From Biomphalaria glabrata (taxonomy: Eukaryota > Mollusca > Gastropoda > Planorbidae), in contig NC_074725.1 in the NCBI RefSeq assembly GCF_947242115.1, forward strand, positions 20,431,898-20,495,897: a stretch of 64,000 nucleotides of DNA, written 5' to 3'. This document shows, piece by piece, positions 12,301 through 22,300 of this stretch. Position numbers and translations under genes: made by a program. The notes below the pieces were generated by a model that had not been told where the DNA came from, did not search any database, and saw nothing but the letters and a program-made list of their open reading frames with translations. How positions within the stretch are numbered: position 1 is the first letter of the stretch; the number at the start of each line of letters is the position of its first letter.

Positions 12301-15243
12301 AATTTTGTGTTTCAAAAGCATTTTTTACATTAATTAGTTCCTTATATCTGTGATTACAGATTTCCTGACGAACATTCTTTCATTAGACAATTCTGTAATG
12401 AATCGCGTACTAAATATTAATTCGTTTAATTGTTTACTTTATAATCCCATCCCTAGATCTAAAACTCTAATTCAACTCTAAGATGATAAAACTTCTCTTC
12501 GCACAGATAGTTTTATACTTTAACACATAAACATATTAATTGAAGTCCATTCATTTCATATTTTGATCAAATAAACATTCAAATTTGGTTTTTAAAGCTA
12601 CATTCATTTACGAAAGCTGCGAAGCCGAGTTGAGATAGGCCTAGATCTATATTCATTCATGAATCGCGTACTAAAAATTATTTCGTTTAATTGTTCACTT
12701 TATAATCCCATTCATTTAACAAAGCTATCGCTCTTTTCGTTTGTAATAGATATGAATTTATCGGCTTCGGGTAATCCCATTTTCGCAAACCTAATTTTAT
12801 TTTCGTAGCGAAAGAGAAAAAACTTGAAAGGATCATTAGTTAAGTTTAACATACATCTAAATCCAATCCACTAGATTAGTAAACACAAACTTAGACCCGA
12901 AGGCCGCGGGTAAAGTCTGGCGAACATCCTTTCATTAGACATTACCAAATGGTTACACATTAACAGTGATTAACACATCTCTCTACTGAGTCTATTCCTA
13001 GGCCTAGGTCTAAAACTCTTATTGAACTCTAAGATAATAAAACTTCTTTTCGCAAAGATAGTTTTATGCTTTAACACATAAACATACTAATTATTGTCCA
13101 CTCATTTCATATTTTAATCAAATTAACATTCAAATTTGTTTTTCTAAAGCATTTTTAATACATTCGTTCGCTGTTCGCTAAATAAAGCTGCGTAGCCGTG
13201 TTGAGATAGGCCTATATTCATTCATGAAAAAAGGTCATGCATGCGCAACACAGAATGAACTCTATAAAAGGCAACTAGATTAGTGTAGATTTAGATCTAT
13301 GTCTACCTCAAGATCTACTTTTTACTTTAACACATGAACATACAAAATTAAGTCTATTCATCTCAATTTTTAATCAAATATATGTAGGCCTACAAGCAAA
13401 TGTTTTAATTTGAAAAAAAAAATAGATTTAAGCCTATTAGCTATTTTGATTTGATAGCTTCATTCACACCATTTTTACATTGACACATTCGCTTTACTTA
13501 TTACATTATTATTTCGTTTAATTGTTTACAAAACACTCTCAGTGACTATATCGACAGTAATGCGCAAATAAAGACCCGCGGGTCGCGGGTAACATATGTC
13601 TAGTGTATGTATATATGTTAGGAATAGAAATAAAAACCGCTTGACCAGTCTTGATATATATATATTAATGATTATACAAGAATCAGATATCCTCCTATAG
13701 TCAATGTCGTGCACGCGTGAAGTTTTCTTTGTATTTAATATTGGTGTTTTAGCGTATGGGAAGTAGTTTCTTTTAAGTGCCTTTTGTTGTCTAGAATATT
13801 GTGTATGTGTGTGTTTACGTCATCCTTAGTTCCCGCAAGAGAGAGAAAGAGCTTCTTTTGTTAGCTGGGTAACTGGGTTTTTTTTTCCCCTGTTGTAAGG
13901 GGTGTTAGGCTTGGGATATAGGAAAAATTGTCGCCTTTCCGCCCTTGGAGCCGATCCTAGCTATCATTGATGAGCTGTAGGAAGTTATTGGTCTGTAGGG
14001 TGTTGCGAACCCTGCTTGACTGGGGCGCCATATTTTAAGGTGTGTGGTAGCTATTGTAAATAGTTTTATTATGTGTACTTGCTATTGTAACTACCATTCA
14101 GACTTCACCATTTTTATCATGTGATCTGTTCATTAAATTGTTAAATTTCCGCTTGGGTTGTTAACTAGTGTAAGTTCACTTATTGTTAACATTAATAGTG
14201 TTTGTGTTGAACAATTGCCTTTTAGTTACTAATGTTTAGTTGACTAATGTTTATTTGGTGCTCGTAGTTCTGTATGTTATTATCTGTTGGTTCTTGCATT
14301 ATACTGTTCGGGGTGGGGTTACGGGACCGTAATATCATACCCTATCTAAGCGACTAAACCCACCTGACAGTCAAGATCTAAGACTAGTCCAAGTAAGACT
14401 CTAGAGATATCTAGAATTCACTCTCCATCCATCTCAGATAGGAAACATATATTCACGACAAACTACATTTAAGAACTCAGAAGAAAATTATGACCTAGAT
14501 CTAGAAATCTAGGGAGATTAGATCTATCTATATCTGCTCAAACTTCTATTTTTAGTTTCTCATTTTAGCTCTTATTCAGTCTTATGTTTATGTTACTAAT
14601 ACCACAGTAATCACTGTGCCTTAGCCTTGAGTGGCTTGAGCCTACATCATGTTCATTAACAGTAACAGCGCTCTCTGAATTAAATTATTACCTAGACTTA
14701 GTTTAGATCTATTATAGTTATATATTATATATAGATCTAGACCTAGAATCTTATCTAGTCTAGATCTAAATTATTCTAAATCTAGAATTTTCTAGATCTA
14801 AGTACTGTGTAAAGACAAAAGTGTAGTACACAGGTCATCACAGTCAGTGAGTCACATTGTATGATTGTACTTTGTAGTAACAGTGGAAGTGTAGGAGTGT
14901 AGTGAACTGTAGTGTAAACTGTAGACTACAGTAGAATCTAGACTAGATCTAGATGATAGATGAAATAGATCTAATAATAAACTTAAATTTAAATAGATCT
15001 AGAATCTAGATGATAGTAGCTAGACATCTAGTAGATCTAATAACTAGGTCTAGATTAGTAGATACTGATAGAATCTAGAGATCTAGATTGACTAGATCTA
15101 ATTAACAGAATTATTAATAAAAATAATAATTAATAGGCTATTACATAAAAAATATTAAAAACTAAGTTTCTATTATTTCTAACCTGAAAAGTTTGTAAAT
15201 TGAATGGATTTTTTACAACACAGAAAAAGTCCGTTGATTGCAT
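329..15243 (-). CDS. UVRAG: UVRAG, UV radiation resistance-associated protein
   Basis: Subunit of the class III PI3-kinase (Vps34-Vps15-Beclin 1) complex II, acting in endosome and autophagosome maturation. Coding exons, in transcript order: 15184-15243, 11462-11582, 10979-11013, 10426-10489, 9868-9965, 9443-9553, 9144-9241, 8578-8683, 8318-8444, 8106-8190, 7679-7769, 7475-7535, 6098-6263, 1996-2074, 1609-1700, 329-1166. All junctions keep phase and give 743 residues (human protein 699). The order matches the family: N-terminal RRLRHLHSIAVRN, C2 region about 21-163 with NPTW and FVVLKIW, coiled coil about 196-310, then YIYPI, VPLRYPMVHKGSR-like (here MPLRYPMVHKGSR), EFPLYGKGKEKFQYNY and GLGTTDLRQTLPNLK, and a Ser-rich tail of about 280 residues. 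The start is chosen because an in-frame TAG lies three codons upstream and exon 1 joins exon 2 in phase. The second exon could alternatively begin at 11580. It is head to head with CCNC. Confidence 0.95.
2805..2935 (-). repeat. tRNA-derived SINE, family B
   Basis: On the minus strand the block begins like a tRNA, with an A-box-like TGGTCGAGCAG followed by a B-box-like CGCGTTCAAACCC. A diverged relative lies at 36068-36175. It sits in a UVRAG intron. Confidence 0.6.
3134..5948. mobile_element. Terminal-inverted-repeat DNA element, family unassigned
   Basis: The ends carry a 13-bp perfect inverted repeat, CAGACATGCCTAC, and both flanks carry the direct repeat CCCTACT (3127-3133 and 5949-5955), as expected of a target-site duplication. 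Both ends also contain repeated ATG(T/C)GGAAC words. The interior is AT-rich, has no convincing open frame, holds TCTAGATCT-type low complexity at both sides, and has seven exact TTCGGACA motifs between 4088 and 5321. It is probably non-autonomous and lies in the 4-kb UVRAG intron between the exons ending at 6098 and starting at 2074. Confidence 0.6.
7120..7320 (+). repeat. Interspersed repeat, family C
   Basis: A pyrimidine-rich CTTCTTCTTCTAG stretch leads into CTTTTGCAGACTGTGCCAAGG and a GTTCAGCACTGCC-like block. The same order recurs at 10138-10312, so this is a dispersed repeat in UVRAG introns. Open frames over it are not conserved. Confidence 0.5.
8785..8895 (-). mobile_element. LINE 3'-region fragment (family of 51265-52400)
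   Basis: The plus-strand text around GCTTCTATACTGTCCA and GTCTTGCCAG matches positions about 51670-51760 inside a longer reverse-transcriptase-derived LINE tail. Translated on the minus strand it gives DSIEALLTIRQ, close to DSIEALINIRH there. A short decayed piece in a UVRAG intron. Confidence 0.55.
10138..10312 (+). repeat. Interspersed repeat family C fused to a SINE-type tail
   Basis: The first 130 bp match the repeat at 7120-7320. The end (CATCTGCCCTGTAGATCACAAGGTCTGAAAGG region) matches the tail shared by the family A SINEs. This composite suggests that families A and C share a 3' tail, a common SINE/LINE arrangement. Confidence 0.45.
11928..13603 (+). mobile_element. Helitron-like element, non-autonomous
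   Basis: The left end starts with TC after an A and soon reads AAAACCGCTTGACCAATCTT, typical of animal Helitron ends. The right end is CTAG followed by T, preceded 13 bases earlier by the palindrome ACCCGCGGGT. No Rep/helicase frame is visible. The interior holds several diverged copies of a block with CTTTAACACATAAACATA (about 12520, 13065, 13320). A very similar start at 11894 could be the true left end, and a further 5'-like scrap follows at 13605-13655. It lies in UVRAG intron 1. Confidence 0.6.
13730..14340. other. GC-richer island in UVRAG intron 1, possible old repeat
   Basis: Base composition here differs from the AT-rich surroundings, and there is no open frame of note. The segment 14001-14334 begins TGTTGCGAACCC and ends near ACGGGACCGTAAT, which could be an old solo LTR of Gypsy type, but I found no target duplication. 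Origin unresolved. Confidence 0.25.
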
Positions 15244-16391
15244 TTTCCGGATCTATATAGAATATAGATCTAGTTACTCACACATTAAAAAAGGAAAGCT
15301 TTATAAACATGTTTTATTAGCAAATAAAAACAAAATCTTGTTGTTTATGTTTAATTTAAGGGGCAGGGATGTGTGAGGCCACCATATTTTGATCACATGA
15401 CTTTAAGGGTCAGGTTGAAAAGTGTAAGTTTCTTTGTGTAGATCATAGACTAGTCTAGAATGTCTTTTTTTTTTTTCCAAGCTGTCAGATCTAGATATAT
15501 CTAGTCTAGTTAATTTTTAAATTATATATGTTTTATAGATCTTGCTACAGAATCTAGATATACACTAGATCTAATTAATTGTATTATAATATTAATGATT
15601 ATAAGAAATTTTGATAGAGGATTAAATCGTTGTTTTCAAAATATTTCTTTTTACTTTGTCCATACCGGTTATAGAATTACAACTTTCTGTTTCTCTTATT
15701 ACAAATGAACTAGTTATTCTAGATTCAATCTAGATCTAGATCCTTATCTAAATTTAATCTTGAATTAAATGGGGGAAAACAATAGTTTTTTATTCTTTGT
15801 TAAGAAAATCCTTTAAATTTTAAATAATTAATAAGCATAGATCGTAGTCACAGTCGACACAGTCACTGAGTCAGTCACAGTGTGAGTGACTGACAGTGTG
15901 AGTGTACTGTCGTACTGACTCTCTTGTAAACTCTTGTTAGTAAATGTTAGTCTTGTAGGTGAAGGAGCCACAGCTACTGACTAGACTACGACTACACTTC
16001 ACTACTACAGTGACAGTGTCTACAGTAACTGTAACAGCTACACTCAGCTACAGCTAGCCTAGGGCTAGGGACCACTAGCCTGACTAGGGTAGAAGTAGAG
16101 TCACAGAGTGTCTAGATCTAGTAGATTCTACCATAATATAGATAATAACCATTCTAAGTTTCTGACTTTAATTAGTTTAATTAAATTAATAGAAAGAATC
16201 TAGATAGATCTATAATAAAATTATATTGATATATTCTATAATAATAATCTAGATCTATATCATATGTTACAATATGTATGTATAGATTCTAGAATCTAGA
16301 TGTATAATGTATAGTTTTTGTATACTTAATTGACTTAATCTAGATCTATAAATTAAGTATAAAAAAATAAAATTATATATAATCAATTTCG
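15244..16391. promoter_or_regulatory. Shared divergent promoter region of UVRAG and CCNC
   Basis: The start codons of UVRAG (minus, 15243) and CCNC (plus, 16392) are 1,148 bp apart with no gene between them. The interval holds TCTAGATCT-type low complexity, runs of GTGAGTGACTGACAGTGTGAG-like words around 15850-15925, and candidate factor sites near UVRAG. Both 5' UTRs must lie here. Transcription starts cannot be placed from sequence alone. Confidence 0.6.
15379..15401. promoter_or_regulatory. Candidate YY1-like and M-box (MiT/TFE) sites
   Basis: About 140-160 bp upstream of the UVRAG start codon, GCCACCATATTTTG is followed by TCACATGAC. The first resembles the YY1 core GCCGCCATNTTG. The second contains the M-box TCACATGA bound by MITF/TFEB-type factors, which control autophagy genes in vertebrates. 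This is a motif match only. Confidence 0.3.
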
Positions 16392-19300
16392 ATGGCTGGA
16401 AATTTCTGGGCAAGTTCTCACTAGTAAGTACCGTTAAAGTTGACTAAAGTCAATATTTAAATTTATATATTTATATAGATCATTATAGTCTAGATAGACT
16501 CTAGTAGAGAGATTATTTTAGGTCTAATTTATATAATTTAGATTTAGATCTTTTCTAAATAGAACATGGACTCCATGATGGAGTCTACGTTTAGGTTCGA
16601 AATACCTTAAAATGATTTAAAAATTATTTCTTTAAATCTAGATCTACTTTGACTTAAATTAGATTCAAATCAAGATCATCTATGATCTAGACTTATATAG
16701 ATCTGAAAGTAAATTTTAGTTTATTAAAGTAATAATGATTTATATAATAATAATTGCCATGGCCATGTCTTTGAATCTGAATATTAAGGATGCATGAAGT
16801 AATTTACATGACTATGCAGACCCAATTGTGTCCTGCCTATTTTCCCACATCTTGTGCAGACAAAGCCATTTACTGCTGGCTGTCTTTTAGTTTTCTTTAC
16901 GTCTTTTGCACCTGTCTTCAATAATAGCTTTTCTTTGAGTCTCAAATGTTTGTTCCGCAGCCCTTGTGAGAGCTTTACAACTGTCTCTTTCAGAGGCCAT
17001 CTGCCGACAGCTACTTTCCACTATGAAGCAGGATTGTGTGTTTGCTTCAACACTCTATGCAATATTCTTTGGTGCAATGCTAAATAAAATGAGGCGACGC
17101 ATCTGTATTAAGTTCCGCATCCACGACAGCACATTTAACATGCAGCACCTGCTCTCCCATACAAAAATTAAAAGAGATGATTGCTACTGAGCTGCTCTAT
17201 ATGGAGGATTGTGCTCTTCTTGCACTAACCGAACAGGAGCTTCAACTTGCTGTCCATGAATTAGCTGAGGCTGCTGCCTCATTTGATCTGTCCAATTGTA
17301 ATAATACTACAATAGTATAGTATTAATAGAGTCCAAGTCTAGAAAATCTTAGTAAAAAAATAAGTATTTAAGTTCCCCTCTCAGATATTGTGATCTATGG
17401 GGCAGATAATGTAATGACTATGGGTATTAGCTATGGTTGGAATGACATGACCAACAAAGCAGTTGCCCCTCTCCATGCAGCTGATGTATCCAAAGTGCTA
17501 GTGCTAATACAGTTTGCAGGCTCTGCCAGGGTGTAGCACTGTGTGCTGCAAACTCCCATGGATCTTGGGCATATACACATTCAAACCAATTGTCCTTCTT
17601 CTTATCTGATCTTATGAATTACAGACATTCCGTGAAAGAACAGAATTGAAGATATTTATGTCTTACCCATATCCACATGTGTTAATCTAGATGTGCATGT
17701 TAATTAGAGACTCAGACTCACTGAATTTGTCCTAGCATACTTATAATATGGAAATACTTAAATAGAAATAAATGTTTTATCTTTATGTGTGTCTTGAGTA
17801 TTTTTTTGGTTGTGGTTATAAATTGTATTTATAAGTTATGGGTCAATGTTTTAAGTATTATTGCCACTTTACTTTTTAGTCTACTGTTCTGAATTGTCTC
17901 TAAATTTAGTGATTTTACTAATGGTGTTCTACTTAGACTTCAAATGTGTTCTTCTTTTGTTATTAATCTTAGAGCTCTATTTTGCATCTGTTAATATTAA
18001 CTTTTTTGAATGGTTCTCTTTTAAAGGGGTTCCAAAATGAGGATGCATATAGATAATATTTGTATAACTAAAAACGCAAAATATCTAGGTGTTCTAATAA
18101 ATGAAAAATAATCCTGAAATCCCTTTGTTTGCAAAATTATTAAAAAATCAAAGTATTTGGGGTTATTGATATTTTTTTCATATTGAACAAGGACATAAAA
18201 CTAAAATGTGCTATTTAACCTTGGTTAGGTCAATATTTGGATATGTGTCCTCTGTTTGGGACCCTCAACTCAAGAAAACTTTATTATAAGAAACTAGAAC
18301 AGATGCAAAATAGAGCCATGGGATTTATAACAAACAAATATTCATATTTTATTAGAGTAACACCATTAGTAAAATCACTAAATGTAGAGACACTTTAGGA
18401 TGGAATTCTAAAAAGTAAAGAAGCAATAATACATATAAAACACAGAACCATAATTTACAAAAACAAAACCTAATAAAACACTCAGAAAAAACATACATAG
18501 AGGCACATTTTATTATTCCATATATACTTGGACAAATTAGTACAAGTCCTCCTTTTTCCCCATTGCTATTAGAGCATCTGATGGGTTGCCTGAATCAGCT
18601 AGGAAAACCAGTGATTTAGCAGAGGCACTGATTAACATGCATAACTAGATTGACACTGCTTAAGACATAATTCTCTTCTCTTTTGAAGAGTATTGTCTGT
18701 AAATTTATGAGATATGAGACTTAGCTCGTTAAAATGTTTTGGAATATTCTATCTCCAGACCTTACTCAACCCAAGCATTTCTCAATTTGTTTAAAATGTT
18801 TCTAATTTATTTTTCGTTTGAGAAGACCATTCTCTTTCTTTTTATACAGTTATCTGACTATTTGTATTTCAACATTTCAGCCAGCAATGGATACTTGACA
18901 GACAAGATCTATATAGGGAAAGACATAATGACTTAACAGTTATTACTGAAGAGGAATATCAAAAAATTATAATGCTTTTTGCAAATGGTAAGTAAATAGT
19001 TTAGTACATGATGTATGTTATATATCAACTTATCGAAAAGCTAATTACATATGGACCAGGGTTGAAATAAAAAAATGAACTCTATATTGCAGTTATACAA
19101 GCACTTGGAGAACAGCTGAAATTTAGGCAGCAAGTTATAGCTACAGCAACGATTTATTTCAAACGATTTTATGCAAGGTAAAATGTGTTCTTACCCTTGG
19201 GGCATTATTTATTTTTAAAGATTATGATAACCAATTTTAAGTGTATCACTATGTATATTTATATGTTACTATTCATATTATAGATTTATATTTTAGGTTT

Positions 19301-22300
19301 TCAAATCTTAACTTTTTGTCTGTGCAGCATCAAACTGCTATCTATTGTTAACTCAGCAGAGAAAATCTTCTAACAGCTGAAATAATTTTAAAAAAATATC
19401 CTTGGTTTCTCTGCTTCATTAAGTGGAGCGGAGACCTGGAGAACCACCATCACCACCATGAAAAAAAATCCAGGTATTCATCAATACCTGCCCGAGGAAG
19501 ATTCTTATAATCCGCTGGCTAGACAATATCAAATGATGAACTGTGGCAAAGAACAAAGCAGCAGCCCATTGAAGTAGATATCCTTCAGAAATGCTGGAGA
19601 TGTATTGGTCACACCCTTTGCAATCATGCATCCAACATTTCAAAGCAAGCCCTAACCTGGAACCCCCAAGGAAAGAGGAAGAAGGGACAGCCCAGGAATG
19701 TCATGGCGACGCGATTTGGAAGCAGATGCCAAACAGGTGGGCAAGGAGTGGGAACAGTTGGAGAGACTCGCCCAGAAGCGAGATGTCTGGAGGAAGCTGG
19801 TTGGTGGCCTATTCCCCAGAAAGGACCACAGACAGAGATGAGATGGTTTAGAGTAAATGTAAAAGAATTTTCAGGAGGAAGTCTCACTTTGAATTAGAAT
19901 ACAGCAGAATATAAATTAAACCACTATTATGATGCTTAGATTGCGGCTAATGAAATCTTAGAAATCTACCAGTGTAAGATGCTGTCAGCTAACTTGCCTA
20001 AACCTCTATAGCAGCAAAGTGCTTTAGCCACAGTAAATACAAAGGCATAAATATACGCACATATACATATATAAGCACTAACTACCATTCAACAGCTGCA
20101 CATAGGAGATGACTGCATGGCAAAGGTGATCTTCTTTGGCGAGCTTAAAGGAGGATGGCATAAGTAAGTACTATAAAGATCAACTCAGGTGCCATTTCGC
20201 CCTCACTGGCATAGAAGAAAGTAGCTGGCAGCAGCTCTCCTCTGAAAAGGACAGTTTTAGAGCTCTCACAAAGGCTGCGAGACAAACATTTGAGAAAAGC
20301 CATTATTGAAAAAAGGCACAGAAGACGGAAAGAAAACTTAACTTATAATGACCACCAGCGGACAATGGCTTTGTCTGCACAAGATGAAGAAAATTATGCA
20401 GGTTGCAACTGGGTTAGCATAGCTATCTGAATCATTGCACACATCCTTAATCTTCGGAATCGATGACATTGCCATCATATACTGGTATATAGTATATGAA
20501 ATATATATATAATATGTCAATTTATGTTTTGTTTTTACAGGAATTCTTTAAAATGTATTGATCCTTGGCTGATGGCACCAACATGTGCATTTCTAGCATC
20601 TAAAGTGGAGGTACCCATAAATTTAATTTTTTGTTTTTTGTTTAATCTTTAATAATATTATTTTGTTCTCCCCATAACATGTTGTATATACATAGTTAAA
20701 AGGTGTTTTAAGGAAACATCTGTACGCTTAGTGTTCTTCTATCTATCACAATCTGAACATGTTTGCTGGTTGCTCATCAACAGCCACATAATGGAAGAAT
20801 TAGATATAGAGTTTTTATAGTATTTGATTTTTTTTAAGTTATTTCTGATTAGGTAATTGTGCAAAAACTTATGTAATGTTGCATTAGTTAAGCAAGGATT
20901 CACAGTTCTTGTTTCTCTGTTTATAATTAATTAAGAAATTTAAAATAAGTAAATAAATAAAATAAAATTCTACAAAACATAATATCAATAATAATAAAAT
21001 AATGATATATGATCCAACTTCAACTTCTTGATTTCTGCTGAACATTGTGAGCTTTCAGCACTTAGTAGATATTATTTTTAAAAGATTTGTACCAAGTGTT
21101 ACTTACAAGTGGTTTAATGCCAAAATAATACTAATAATATTTCAGGAATTTGGTGTCATTTCCAACAGTCGACTAATGACTGCTTGTCAAAGTATAGGTA
21201 ATTTTTATTTTATTTCTATAGTAAAGTTTTGATAAACATAATAGTCAAGCTCTTATAAATATAATCAATGTAGATTTTCATCTATGTCAGATAACTATAA
21301 ATACAAAGTTTTTAATCCTCTGAATTTGCAGTGAAAAATAAATTTGGCCATGCATTTAGTGGAGAATATCCTTACAGGACTCAGCATGTTTTGGAATGTG
21401 AATTTTATCTTCTTGAAATGATGGTAATTCTTTTATGTTTCAATTTATTGTTTTTAAGTAGATTTGAATTATCATTTGAATATTTTTTTCTTGCACTTAC
21501 ATTGATTCAATAGTTCCAAATTTCAAAAACAGAACGGTATTTCAGCTTTCAGTAGCTAATTTAAAAAAAAAATAAAATAGAGATTGATAAAATCAGAAAA
21601 ATATAATTTTAATGAGATTTTTGTCATTAAACTTTATTGTTTAAATTTTTTGCTACTTCAAGGACTGTTGCCTAATCATGTACCACCCTTACAGACCGTT
21701 AGTCAAATTCTGCGCCGATCTCAATGCTGAGGCAGATCTACTCCCCGTTGCCTGGTCTGTATATCATCTTTAATCCTAACATAACAATAATGAGTCTCAA
21801 CAGTTTATTTATGCCTAACTATTTTTAAACATACAAAATTAATCCAATATATTCTCTTTGTCATCAGGAAAATGGTGAATGACTCACTAAGAACTGATGC
21901 CCCATTACTGTATCCTCCATACCTTATAGCTCTCGGTGAGTTGTACTTAACACTGGCATACCCAAGTATTGTCAGCTGTGTACATCAGTGTAGAATTGGC
22001 CACAGTGTATTGTATTATTTTGTTTATTGCAGAACTATTGAAATAGTTTGTTATTTTATCTTAGGCTAATGTTAAGTAAGATAACTCTTGGTTAAGCATC
22101 TTAGAGTAATAGCTTTAAGAGACTGAAATTACAAATTGGGATTGTTAGCAATCTAAATTAAGAAAACTGAATAAATTGTATGAAAATTAAATTATGTTTA
22201 ACCTTACAATAAAAAGCATGGAAAGAGGGAAAGCCAACATTATTGTTCATTCTGACAAAGCTTTTATCAACTCTGTCTGTCTGTCTGGTACACATTTTGT

